Shown: positions 15,650 to 23,516, counted from the stretch's first letter. The stretch: DNA of 29,116 nt from UMGS1370 sp963557065 (GCA_963557065.1 CAUWCT010000021.1:1-29116); one strand, 5' to 3'. Notes: generated by a model from the sequence alone, not told the origin. Numbers and translations: made by a program.

Positions 15650-17662
15650 ATGATTCAGTTTACAGTTGATGAGAGAAAAAGGCTTCGGGAACGCAGCAGC
15701 CTTTACCCAGATACGATTCAGCGGTTAAAGAATGAAACAGACGAAATTTTTCATGGCGAAATCATTGTACCGAAAAGTGGAATTGCCAACTGGACACTTT
15801 ATTATTACTGCCCCGATTGTTCTGTAAAATTGAAGTTTGACAGAACGAGCCCGCATCGTCATAGGTGCCCGTCCTGTAAAAAAACGTTTACGGGAGAACC
15901 GTATGACAGTTCCTGGTGGGGGCTCATCAATATGAAAAACTATGAAGCCGTATTTTCCATGGCAGTAATCTGGCTGGCTACAGGAGAACAGGCTTATGCG
16001 GACAAAGCGATTAAAATTATGAAAGAATATGCCGTTTACTATCCGGATTATGAGGTACATGGAGATATTCCATATAACGGGCCAGGACGGGCCGGAGCCC
16101 AGACTCTGGATGAGGCGAATTTTCAAAGAACCTTTGCTATGGCATACGATCTATTATCGGAATGCATGAGCGAAGAAGAGAAAACGCTGATTCGCGATCA
16201 TATGCTGCTGCCAGGAGCAGAGTTTTTAATGGCGCACCGCAACAACCAGATTCATAATCATGAAGTGATTATTAATTCCGCCATTGCAGTCATTGGAATT
16301 TTGTTTGACAGGCCGGAACTGGTTCATGCCGCCATGTACGAAAAGTATGGAATTTTATACCAGCTGGAACATGGAATGCTGGAAAATAAAATGTGGTTTG
16401 AAGGAGCATTTGGTTACCATTTTTATGCCCTGACCAGTTTCTTTGCGTTTGAAAAATTTGCCATTCATACAAAATATAGTAATATTCATCATCCGAATTA
16501 CCGGAAGATGCTGGAAATGGTCTGTGGATATATGGACTCCGAGTTTGATCTGCCAATGCTGAACGATACCAATTATGGCCATTTTGCATATATGAAGGAA
16601 CTGTATGAATTTCCTTACAGAGAGCTGGGAGGAGAAAAGCTGGCATTTGTACTGAACAGTTACTACCAGCGGACAAAAAGAGATAATTTAGAAGCGTTTT
16701 TATATGGGGCAGACGCCATTGAACCGGCAGAAATAAAGCTGGAAAATTACCATACAGAAGTCGGTACATATGGCCATACGATTCTAAGAGGACCGGACAG
16801 CCGGTATCTTCTTTTGAAACACGACAGCTATGGGGGAGAACACGATCACTACGACAGACTTGGAGTGAGTTATATGGCTTATGGAGAGCCGGTTGCAAGA
16901 GATTTGGGGACAACCGGCTATGGAGCCCGTATGCATTATGACTATTATAAAAATACGGCTTCACACAATACGCTGGCCATAGGAGAGGAAAACCAGCCGC
17001 CTGTGAATGGGACGCTGACCCGATATGAAGAGAAGGAGGGTGCGGTTTATGTAGAGGCAGAGGCAGACTGGACAGCGCCCTATGAAATGCCGGATAGCTT
17101 TACGATTGTCCAGTGGTCAGAAGAGAATTATAAAACTGTAAAAATGCGCAGGAAAATTATCTGGACCGATCGATACTGGATAGATGTGTTTCTGGCAGAC
17201 GGAGTCCCAGAAAACCTGTATTCAGACTGGATATTCCACATAATCGGAGAAAAGATAGAAGAAAAAACAGATTCTGTCAAAACAGATGGGAAGGAGCTTC
17301 CGCCTGATTATTTTGTAAAAAAACCATTGAAATACCTTCATGATGCCAGAATGCATACAATCGATTCGGGAAGCGTTTATAAAAATGTATATCAGACAGG
17401 AGGGTGCAGGACTTCTATTTATGGAATGGGAAATGGCCAGACAGTAATTACTGCAAAAGGACCGGATAACCCATCGGCTCAGGAACTGAATTATCTTTTA
17501 GAAAGGCGGACCGGAGAACGGGTTCTGGCTGTACATATCATAGAAAGCTGGAAAGAGGAAGAAGTCATTAAAGGAGTTTCCTTTCAGACAGACGGTAAGA
17601 GATTCAATATTGAAATCCAGGAAACCGCTGGAAAGAAAGAGTATACGGTCCATCTTTGTTAA
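15650..17662 (+). CDS. Heparinase II/III-family polysaccharide lyase, apparently cytosolic
   Basis: 670 residues, with GAAGGG ahead of the start and an 18-bp gap from the kinase gene. No signal peptide is visible (MIQFTVDERKRLRER). Residues 50-80 hold a likely zinc ribbon, CPDC (Cys54, Cys57) and CPSC (Cys73, Cys76). An alpha-toroid domain follows (95-360) with NNQIHNHEVIINS (His202, His204) and EGAFGYHFYAL, where Tyr256 fits the catalytic tyrosine of the family. The beta-sandwich part begins near 375 with SYGGEHDHYDRLGVSYMAYGEPVARDLG and YYKNTASHNTLAIG, the usual heparinase II/III signature. Such enzymes break glycosidic bonds next to a uronic acid by elimination. The substrate is unknown. 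As the last gene of an importer operon it presumably processes an imported oligosaccharide. A terminator follows in the repeat. Confidence 0.85.
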   Translation: MIQFTVDERKRLRERSSLYPDTIQRLKNETDEIFHGEIIVPKSGIANWTLYYYCPDCSVKLKFDRTSPHRHRCPSCKKTFTGEPYDSSWWGLINMKNYEAVFSMAVIWLATGEQAYADKAIKIMKEYAVYYPDYEVHGDIPYNGPGRAGAQTLDEANFQRTFAMAYDLLSECMSEEEKTLIRDHMLLPGAEFLMAHRNNQIHNHEVIINSAIAVIGILFDRPELVHAAMYEKYGILYQLEHGMLENKMWFEGAFGYHFYALTSFFAFEKFAIHTKYSNIHHPNYRKMLEMVCGYMDSEFDLPMLNDTNYGHFAYMKELYEFPYRELGGEKLAFVLNSYYQRTKRDNLEAFLYGADAIEPAEIKLENYHTEVGTYGHTILRGPDSRYLLLKHDSYGGEHDHYDRLGVSYMAYGEPVARDLGTTGYGARMHYDYYKNTASHNTLAIGEENQPPVNGTLTRYEEKEGAVYVEAEADWTAPYEMPDSFTIVQWSEENYKTVKMRRKIIWTDRYWIDVFLADGVPENLYSDWIFHIIGEKIEEKTDSVKTDGKELPPDYFVKKPLKYLHDARMHTIDSGSVYKNVYQTGGCRTSIYGMGNGQTVITAKGPDNPSAQELNYLLERRTGERVLAVHIIESWKEEEVIKGVSFQTDGKRFNIEIQETAGKKEYTVHLC

Positions 17663-17684
17663 GGAGAGCCTTTTTCAGTATCGG

Positions 17685-17854
17685 ATCCCTATAAAGGGGG
17701 AGGAAGCCGGTCAGGGTATCCTGCCGGCTTTTAAGGTATTATGAAAAAAAGTTTTAACAGCTATCTGCTTTATAAAAATGAGTATACAAGGCAAATATGA
17801 GCAATTTATAGAAAAAATGTGAACAAATTGTAAGATTTTTTTGAAGAATGTTGA
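17685..17854 (+). repeat. Direct repeat copy 2, right boundary of the ABC/MurQ module
   Basis: Matches 6487-6655 at a constant offset of 11,199 bp after one indel near the left end. The last four bases (TTGA) form the start of the -35 box of the MATE-gene promoter; copy 1 has TTGAAA at the same place instead of TTGACA. Identical orientation means homologous recombination between copies would delete or circularise the intervening 11.2 kb and leave one copy. Confidence 0.85.
17704..17732 (+). terminator. Terminator of the module operon, inside repeat copy 2
   Basis: Same bulged stem as in copy 1: AAGCCGG-T-CAGG, loop GTAT, CCTG-CCGGCTT, then TTT. It ends transcription of the lyase gene, whose stop codon is at 17660-17662. 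Confidence 0.75.
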
Positions 17855-17879
17855 CAGAGCTGGACACAAATGCTAGACT
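17851..17879 (+). promoter_or_regulatory. Strong promoter of the MATE leader
   Basis: A consensus TTGACA (17851-17856) and TAGACT (17874-17879) are separated by 17 bp, with the extended TGC before the -10. Transcription should begin near 17886, about 130 nt ahead of the MATE start codon. Confidence 0.75.
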
Positions 17880-17909
17880 GAATATGCTCATCGGAGGGCT
17901 GAACGTTTG

Positions 17910-17960
17910 GCCGGATAAGGTGTCAGGAATGGAATTCCTGGTATTTTATCCGGCTTTTTT
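17910..17960 (+). terminator. Terminator/attenuator in the MATE leader
   Basis: GCCGGATAA (17910-17918) pairs with TTATCCGGC (17946-17954). Inside, CAGGAAT (17924-17930) pairs with ATTCCTG (17934-17940) around a GGA loop. Six T residues follow directly (17955-17960). It stands between a strong promoter and the gene, with nothing else to terminate, so conditional read-through (attenuation) or production of a ~75-nt RNA is likely. Confidence 0.75.
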
Positions 17961-18018
17961 GCTTAGTCCTTTAGAAGATTACTATCTATTAGAATAAAGT
18001 ACAAAAGGGGATAAGAGA

Positions 18019-19371
18019 ATGAAAGAACAGACAAGTTTTACAGAAGGAAAGATTTTAGCGCCTTTGATCCGCTTTGCTCTTCCGGTTCTTCTGGCTTTAT
18101 TTCTTCAGGCCATGTACGGGGCAGTGGATTTACTGATTGTAGGCCAGTTTGGGGCCTCCACTGATGTATCGGCTGTATCAACGGGAAGCCAGATCATGCA
18201 CACAGTAACAGTGGTCATCGTGGGACTGTCCATGGGAATTACCATTCTGGCCGCCCAAAAAATTGGGGAAAACCGGCCAGAAGAAGCAGGGAAGGTGATT
18301 GGCAGCGGCATCAGTTTGTTTTCAGCAGTGACCATCGCAGTAACAGTGCTGATGGTATTTTTGGCCAGTCCTATGTCTGCCTGGATGCATGCACCAGAGG
18401 AAGCATTTGACCAGACTGTCTCTTATGTGAGGATTTGTTCTGCAGGTACAGTATTTATTGTAGCATACAATGTACTTGGAAGCGTATTCAGAGGGATTGG
18501 AGATTCTAAAATGCCGCTCATAACAGTAGCGATTGCCTGTCTTTTAAATATCGGAGGTGATTTGCTTTTGGTTGGCGGATTTCATATGGGAGTAGCAGGA
18601 GCGGCCTATGCAACAGTATTTGCTCAGGCATTCAGCGTCTTGCTGTCTGTTCTGATTATCCGAAAGAAAACTCTTCCGTTTGAATTCAGCAGAAAATCCA
18701 TCCGGTTTGATAAAAGAATCATTGGCCGGATTGTGGTATTGGGACTTCCTATTGCTTTGCAGGATTTACTGGTAAGTGTATCATTTCTGGTGATCATTGC
18801 CATTGTCAATTCGCTGGGAGTGGTAGCGTCTGCCGGAATCGGAGTGGCAGAAAAGCTGTGTGCATTTATTATGCTGGTTCCTTCTGCTTATATGCAGGCG
18901 ATGTCTGCTTTTGTAGCCCAGAATATCGGAGCAAAAAAGCCGGACCGGGCAAAGCGTGCGCTGGCTTATGGCATCGCCTCATCAGTGGCAGCGGGACTGA
19001 TTATGGCATACATTTCATTTTTCCATGGAAATCTATTAGCCGGACTGTTTTCAAGAGACGGGGCGGTTATTGCAGCGTCTGCAGACTATTTAAGGGCATA
19101 TGCCATTGACTGTATTTTTACTGCTTTTTCCTTCTGCTTTGCCGGATACTTTAATGGATGCGGAAAGACGGTGTTTGTTATGCTCCAGGGACTGGCAGGG
19201 GCGTTTGCAGTCCGGATTCCAGTTTCCTATCTGATGAGCCGGATTCCTGGAATCTCTTTGTTTGGCATAGGTCTGGCAGTGCCGGCGTCTACGCTTTTGC
19301 AAATTGTGCTCTGCGTCGCCTATCTGCTGCACATGGAGTCTGAAAGAAGGAAAAGTCTTGCTGTTTCTTAA
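18019..19371 (+). CDS. MATE-family efflux transporter
   Basis: 450 residues, normal for the family, with AAAGGGGAT ahead of the start. The N-terminus (FTEGKILAPLIRFALPVLLALFLQAMYGAVDLLIVGQFG) is the usual MATE opening with the bulky VGQFG loop. Twelve hydrophobic segments in two similar halves are apparent, the second starting near residue 235 (IIGRIVVLGLPIALQDLLVS). MATE proteins expel cationic drugs, metabolites or dyes using a Na+ or H+ gradient; the substrate here is not readable. Expression is probably set by the promoter-attenuator pair upstream. The gene is not part of the ABC/MurQ module but starts just outside its right repeat. Confidence 0.92.
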   Translation: MKEQTSFTEGKILAPLIRFALPVLLALFLQAMYGAVDLLIVGQFGASTDVSAVSTGSQIMHTVTVVIVGLSMGITILAAQKIGENRPEEAGKVIGSGISLFSAVTIAVTVLMVFLASPMSAWMHAPEEAFDQTVSYVRICSAGTVFIVAYNVLGSVFRGIGDSKMPLITVAIACLLNIGGDLLLVGGFHMGVAGAAYATVFAQAFSVLLSVLIIRKKTLPFEFSRKSIRFDKRIIGRIVVLGLPIALQDLLVSVSFLVIIAIVNSLGVVASAGIGVAEKLCAFIMLVPSAYMQAMSAFVAQNIGAKKPDRAKRALAYGIASSVAAGLIMAYISFFHGNLLAGLFSRDGAVIAASADYLRAYAIDCIFTAFSFCFAGYFNGCGKTVFVMLQGLAGAFAVRIPVSYLMSRIPGISLFGIGLAVPASTLLQIVLCVAYLLHMESERRKSLAVS

Positions 19372-19386
19372 GCCATGTGCTATACT
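19358..19386 (+). promoter_or_regulatory. Promoter of glnS
   Basis: TTGCTG (19358-19363) and TATACT (19381-19386) are 17 bp apart with an extended TGC before the -10. The -35 lies in the last codons of the MATE gene. No T-box leader is present: the gap to the glnS start is too short. Confidence 0.65.
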
Positions 19387-19418
19387 GAGAAACAATTGAT
19401 ATTATGGAGGATTCAGGA

Positions 19419-21110
19419 ATGGAAGAAAGAAATCTCGCGCCAAAGACAGAGGAAAAAGAAGTGGTTTCCAAACACTTTATTGAGCAGGAAATAGATAAAG
19501 ATTTAGCAGAGGGCGTTTACAACCATGTGCAGACCCGTTTTCCACCGGAGCCAAACGGTTACCTGCATATCGGACATGCCAAGTCGATTCTGTTAAACTA
19601 CGGATTGGCAAAAGAATACGGCGGCAAGTTTAATCTCCGTTTTGACGATACCAATCCTACCAAGGAGAAGACCGAATTTGTTGAGTCCATTATTGCAGAT
19701 GTAAAGTGGCTGGGAGCAGATTTTGAAGATCGTTTATTTTTTGCATCCAACTATTTTGAACAGATGTATGAATGCGCAGTTAAGTTAATCAAAAAAGGAA
19801 AAGCCTTTGTCTGCGATTTGACCGCAGAGCAGATCCGCGAATACCGCGGCGACTTTACCACTCCTGGTAAGGAAAGCCCGTACCGCAACCGTACCATTGA
19901 AGAAAACCTGACCCTTTTTGAAGAGATGAGAGCAGGAAAATACCAGGACGGCGAGAAGGTGCTGCGCGCTAAGATCGATATGGCATCTCCTAATATCAAC
20001 ATGAGGGATCCGGTTATTTACCGTGTAGCCCGCATGGAGCATCACAATACCGGCAATAATTGGTGCATTTACCCGATGTATGACTTTGCCCATCCGATTG
20101 AGGATGCGATTGAGCACATTACCCACTCCATCTGTACCCTGGAATTTGAAGATCACCGTCCGTTGTACGGCTGGGTCGTAAAAGAGTGCGAATTTGAAAA
20201 TCCGCCAAGACAGATTGAGTTTGCAAAGCTGTATCTGACCAATGTGGTAACGGGCAAGCGCTATATCAAGAAGCTGGTAGAAGACGGCATTGTAGACGGC
20301 TGGGATGACCCGCGTCTGGTTACCATTGCTGCTCTGCGCAGAAGAGGATATACTCCGGAATCTTTGAAAATGTTTGTAGATTTAGTGGGCGTTTCCAAGG
20401 CTAACAGCTCTGTAGACTACGCAATGCTGGAATACTGCATCCGGGAGGACTTAAAGCTGAAAAAGGCCAGAATGATGGCAGTGTTGGATCCGGTAAAGCT
20501 GGTTATCGACAACTATCCGGAAGGCCAGACAGAAGAACTCTCTATTCCAAACAACTTGGAAAACGAGGCTCTGGGCGAGCGTATGGTACCATTTGGAAGA
20601 GAGCTTTACATTGAGCGGGAAGACTTTATGGAGGAACCGCCTAAGAAGTATTTCCGTCTGTACCCAGGCAATGAAGTACGTCTGATGGGCGCTTACTTTG
20701 TAACCTGTACCGGATGCGAAAAAGATGAAAACGGCAATGTGACCGTTGTTCACTGTACTTATGATCCAGAGACCAAGAGCGGTTCCGGATTTACCGGACG
20801 GAAGGTAAAAGGAACCATCCACTGGGTTGCTGCCCATACGGCTGCAAAGGTAGAATGCCGCTTATATGAGAACATTGTAGACGAGGAAAAGGGCAAGTTA
20901 AATGCTGACGGCACATTAAACTTAAATCCGAATTCCCTGACGATTATCAAAGACTGCTACGTAGAGCCGGCATTAAAGGATGCCAAAGCTTACGACAGCT
21001 TCCAGTTTATGAGAAACGGTTATTTCTGCGTAGACTGCAAAGACAGCACTCCGGAACAGCCGGTATTTAACCGGATTGTTTCCTTAAAGAGTTCTTTTAA
21101 GCTTAAATAA
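19419..21110 (+). CDS. glnS: Glutaminyl-tRNA synthetase
   Basis: The start at 19419 (MEERNLAPKTEEKE) has GGAGG 8 bp upstream; the frame from 19404 begins at that site and is less likely. It gives 563 residues, close to bacterial GlnRS. The class I signature HIGH appears in FPPEPNGYLHIGHAKSILLNYGLA. NLRFDDTNPTKEKTEFVESI, the MSK-like loop region (VVTGKRYIKKLVEDGIVDGWDDPRL), and the C-terminal anticodon-binding beta-barrels (for example GSGFTGRKVKGTIHWV) follow in order. The enzyme charges tRNA-Gln with glutamine in the cytosol. Presence of glnS in a Firmicute is notable because many rely on GatCAB amidation instead; Clostridia vary. The KMSKS motif is degenerate (TGKR), as I recall for clostridial GlnRS. 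Confidence 0.96.
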   Translation: MEERNLAPKTEEKEVVSKHFIEQEIDKDLAEGVYNHVQTRFPPEPNGYLHIGHAKSILLNYGLAKEYGGKFNLRFDDTNPTKEKTEFVESIIADVKWLGADFEDRLFFASNYFEQMYECAVKLIKKGKAFVCDLTAEQIREYRGDFTTPGKESPYRNRTIEENLTLFEEMRAGKYQDGEKVLRAKIDMASPNINMRDPVIYRVARMEHHNTGNNWCIYPMYDFAHPIEDAIEHITHSICTLEFEDHRPLYGWVVKECEFENPPRQIEFAKLYLTNVVTGKRYIKKLVEDGIVDGWDDPRLVTIAALRRRGYTPESLKMFVDLVGVSKANSSVDYAMLEYCIREDLKLKKARMMAVLDPVKLVIDNYPEGQTEELSIPNNLENEALGERMVPFGRELYIEREDFMEEPPKKYFRLYPGNEVRLMGAYFVTCTGCEKDENGNVTVVHCTYDPETKSGSGFTGRKVKGTIHWVAAHTAAKVECRLYENIVDEEKGKLNADGTLNLNPNSLTIIKDCYVEPALKDAKAYDSFQFMRNGYFCVDCKDSTPEQPVFNRIVSLKSSFKLK

Positions 21111-21126
21111 TCAACTATATGAGGGC

Positions 21127-21179
21127 AAAAGGCCGATACGAAAGAAACAGATTATTCTGACTTTCTATGCGGCCTTTTT
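21127..21179 (+). terminator. Terminator after glnS
   Basis: AAAAGGCCG (21127-21135) pairs with CGGCCTTTT (21170-21178), extended by GAAAG with CTTTC further in, and ends in a T run. It overlaps the upstream part of the next reading frame, which supports the later start chosen for that gene. Confidence 0.75.
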
Positions 21180-21240
21180 GTGCTGTCGGGCATCTGAAAA
21201 AGCTGCAGGAGACAGTTTTTTCAATTTTAGGGGAGAAGAG

Positions 21241-22674
21241 ATGGAACTTTTAATACCGCTAAAAAGACAGTCGGGGACTGCCATGTATGAGCAGATTTAC
21301 CGGTTTATCCGGGAAGAGATCCAAAAAGGGAATTTAAATGCAGGGGAGAGACTCCCGTCCAGCCGGAATTTATCAGAAAATTTAAAAATCAGCCGAAGCA
21401 CTGTCCAGATGGCTTACGATCAGCTTTTAGCCGAAGGATACATAGAAGCAGTGCCGTATAAAGGCTGCTTTGCGGCAGATACGAAAGGAATGGCAAACAT
21501 AGCAGAAGAGACTTCCTTCAGAAAATGGAGGGGAGACTTTCTCCAACCTGAAAAGAAAGAAGAAAGGCTGGAAAATGAGAGAGAAAGAATTGATTTTTCT
21601 CCCAGAGGAATTGACCTGGATAACTTTCCTTTTGGCATTTGGCGCAAATTGAGCAGGGATACTCTGGTGGATGATAACCGGGAGATGTTTGGGGCAGGGG
21701 ATCCGAAAGGGGAGAGAGCATTTCGGGAGGCCATCCGATCCTACCTCCATTCGGCCAGAGGCGTTAATTGCCAGGCGGATCAGATTATTGTGGGGGCAGG
21801 AAATGAATATTTATTAATGCTTCTCTCCAGAATTCTGGGCAGCGGGCATCAGATTGCCATGGAGAATCCCACCTATAAACAGGCGTACCGGGTTTTATCA
21901 GGACAGGGGTATTCGATGTGTCCCATTCAGATGGATAAATCCGGCATAAGGGTGGATTTATTAAGGGAAAGCAAAGCAGATATCGCTTATGTAATGCCTT
22001 CCCACCAATATCCTATGGGGATTGTTATGCCGGTAAAGAGGAGACAGGAACTTTTAAAATGGGCCAGTGAGAAAGAAGGCCGGTATTTGATTGAGGATGA
22101 TTATGACAGCGAGTTTCGGTATAAGGGAGTGCCCATTCCTGCCCTTCAGGGAATGGATGAAAACGGCAGAGTGATTTATATTGGGACATTTTCCAAGTCC
22201 GTTGCTCCTGGCATTCGGATTGGTTTTTTGGTACTGCCGCCCACCCTTTTAAAGGAATATGAAAAACATGCATCGTTTTACTCGTCTACGGTATCCAGAA
22301 TCGACCAGAATGTGATGTATCAATTTCTGGTAAAAGGCTATTATGAACGCCATTTAAACCGAATGCGGGCAGTTTATAAGGGAAAACATGATGTTCTTTT
22401 GGGGATATTAAAAAAACTGGAGGATCGGTTTGGTGTTCAGGGGGAATATGCAGGACTGCATGTTCTGTTAAAACATAAAAAAGGCATGACGGAAGAAGGG
22501 CTGATTGATCTTGCAGCCCAAAAAGGCGTTCGGGTCTATGGATTGTCCTCCTGCTTTATTTCAGAGAGAGAATGGGGATATTCTCCCACTTTGATTTTGG
22601 GATATGGAACTCTTACGCAGGATGAGATAGAAGAAGGGATAAATCTCCTGAATGAGGCGTGGAAGGATGTGTAA
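21241..22674 (+). CDS. MocR/PdxR-type GntR regulator with aminotransferase domain
   Basis: 477 residues from the ATG at 21241, preceded by TTAGGGGAGAAG; the frame extends upstream through the glnS terminator, so earlier starts are unlikely. Residues 5-75 are a GntR winged helix (YEQIYRFIREEIQKGNLNAGERLPSSRNLSENLKISRSTVQMAYDQLLAEGYIE). Residues 110-475 are a type I aminotransferase-like domain with the PLP lysine in IYIGTFSKSVAPGIRIGF and the DDYDSEFRY motif. MocR proteins use PLP or an amino compound as effector and often regulate an adjacent operon or PLP biosynthesis. No pdxS/pdxT genes lie nearby. A tiny membrane protein and a NUDIX gene follow closely and are the only candidate operon partners visible. 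Confidence 0.92.
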   Translation: MELLIPLKRQSGTAMYEQIYRFIREEIQKGNLNAGERLPSSRNLSENLKISRSTVQMAYDQLLAEGYIEAVPYKGCFAADTKGMANIAEETSFRKWRGDFLQPEKKEERLENERERIDFSPRGIDLDNFPFGIWRKLSRDTLVDDNREMFGAGDPKGERAFREAIRSYLHSARGVNCQADQIIVGAGNEYLLMLLSRILGSGHQIAMENPTYKQAYRVLSGQGYSMCPIQMDKSGIRVDLLRESKADIAYVMPSHQYPMGIVMPVKRRQELLKWASEKEGRYLIEDDYDSEFRYKGVPIPALQGMDENGRVIYIGTFSKSVAPGIRIGFLVLPPTLLKEYEKHASFYSSTVSRIDQNVMYQFLVKGYYERHLNRMRAVYKGKHDVLLGILKKLEDRFGVQGEYAGLHVLLKHKKGMTEEGLIDLAAQKGVRVYGLSSCFISEREWGYSPTLILGYGTLTQDEIEEGINLLNEAWKDV

Positions 22675-22679
22675 ATGGG

Positions 22680-22889
22680 ATGAGCAGGAAGCAGACAGCA
22701 GGATTGATGGCAGGGCTTTTATTCCTTTCTTTGTGCACTCTGGCAGGAGAACGGGCCAGGGAGGAAAGAAGAAAAGAATTGCCCTGTTATCTGGAATATA
22801 AAAGCAGAGAGAGCGGGCAGCAAATAGAAAATGTCGGGGATGAAATAGAAGTAACGATTGAACAATGGAACAGGAGTGACAAAAGATGA
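22680..22889 (+). CDS. Small single-span membrane or secreted protein
   Basis: About 69 residues from ATG 22680 (MSRKQTAGLMAGLLFLSLCTLAG), 5 bp after the MocR stop. A GTG at 22659 would extend it by seven codons but overlaps the regulator gene. One hydrophobic segment follows a short basic start, then a charged tail (RAREERRKE ... IEVTIEQWNRSDKR). The ribosome site is weak (AAGGA 12 bp away), so translation may depend on the upstream gene. Its stop overlaps the NUDIX start as ATGA at 22886-22889, which argues that it is a real, coupled gene. Function unknown. Confidence 0.5.
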   Translation: MSRKQTAGLMAGLLFLSLCTLAGERAREERRKELPCYLEYKSRESGQQIENVGDEIEVTIEQWNRSDKR

Positions 22890-23380
22890 AATTGACTACG
22901 CTTTGCTATCTGGAACAGGAAGACGCATATTTGATGCTTCACCGAATCAGCAAAAAGAACGACATTAATAAAGACAAATGGATCGGAATCGGAGGTCATT
23001 TTGAAGGGATTGAAAGTCCGGAAGAGTGTCTCTTAAGAGAAGCCAGGGAAGAAACCGGACTGATGCTTACTTCCTATCAGTTCCGGGGACTGGTTACCTT
23101 TATTCCGGATGATAAAACTTCTGAGTACATGTGTCTGTATACTGCAGACGGCTGGGAAGGCAAGATGACAGAATGTGACGAGGGAAGACTGGAGTGGATA
23201 GAAAAAAGTCGGATTGGGGATTTGAATCTCTGGGAGGGAGATCGGATCTTTCTAAAACTCTTAAAAGAGGATGCGCCGTTCTTTTCATTAAAACTGCGAT
23301 ATGAAGGAGATTGCTTAAAAGAAGCAGTGCTGGATGGAAAGGAAATTGAGCTGCCGCTGGGATCAGAGTGGAGAGAGTGA
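22886..23380 (+). CDS. NUDIX hydrolase, MutT-like
   Basis: 164 residues; AGGAG about 12 bp upstream and an ATGA overlap with the preceding small gene. The Nudix box is complete: GGHFEGIESPEECLLREAREETGL at about residues 35-58, matching the GX5EX7REUXEEXGU pattern with all metal-binding glutamates. TLCYLEQEDAYLMLHRISKKNDINKDKWIGI is the usual 8-oxo-dGTP diphosphatase-type N-terminus. It should hydrolyse a nucleoside diphosphate linked to another group, perhaps an oxidised dNTP; substrate specificity cannot be read. It is the last gene of the MocR unit and is followed by hairpins. Confidence 0.9.
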   Translation: MKLTTLCYLEQEDAYLMLHRISKKNDINKDKWIGIGGHFEGIESPEECLLREAREETGLMLTSYQFRGLVTFIPDDKTSEYMCLYTADGWEGKMTECDEGRLEWIEKSRIGDLNLWEGDRIFLKLLKEDAPFFSLKLRYEGDCLKEAVLDGKEIELPLGSEWRE

Positions 23381-23400
23381 GGAATGAGACAAAGATGTAA

Positions 23401-23422
23401 AAGGAGCTGCGGGGGCAGCTCC
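23401..23422 (+). terminator. Hairpin after the NUDIX gene
   Basis: AGGAGCTGC (23401-23409) pairs perfectly with GCAGCTCCT (23414-23422) around GGGG. The T-tract is absent (CTTGAAAG), so on its own it may be a weak terminator; a better one follows at 23478. Confidence 0.5.
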
Positions 23423-23477
23423 TCTTGAAAGGGGGTAGTAAATAATGAAATAGGTAGGTATCATAATGTATGTAATG

Positions 23478-23516
23478 GCCATGTGAGGTAAAATCTCATA
23501 TGGCTCTTATTTTTTG
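23478..23516 (+). terminator. Rho-independent terminator
   Basis: GCCATGTGAG (23478-23487) pairs with CTCATATGGC (23495-23504, one G-T pair) and is followed by TCTTATTTTTTG. It closes the MocR-NUDIX transcription unit. Confidence 0.75.

Noticed and set aside
16290..16964. Long minus-strand frame (224 codons) opposite the lyase gene
   Set aside because: Shadow of the heparinase-family gene, with no start signal and unlikely composition.
17848..17997. Open frame of 49 codons starting at the equivalent ATG of repeat copy 2 (MLTELDTNARLNMLIGG...)
   Set aside because: Its start codon overlaps the -35 box of the MATE promoter and the frame runs through the attenuator, so it could not be made from that promoter's transcript. 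No ribosome site.
17880..18018. Known riboswitch (fluoride, guanidine, purine or Mn type) in the MATE leader
   Set aside because: I looked for the conserved cores that I remember for these classes and found none. Only the promoter-terminator geometry is supported.
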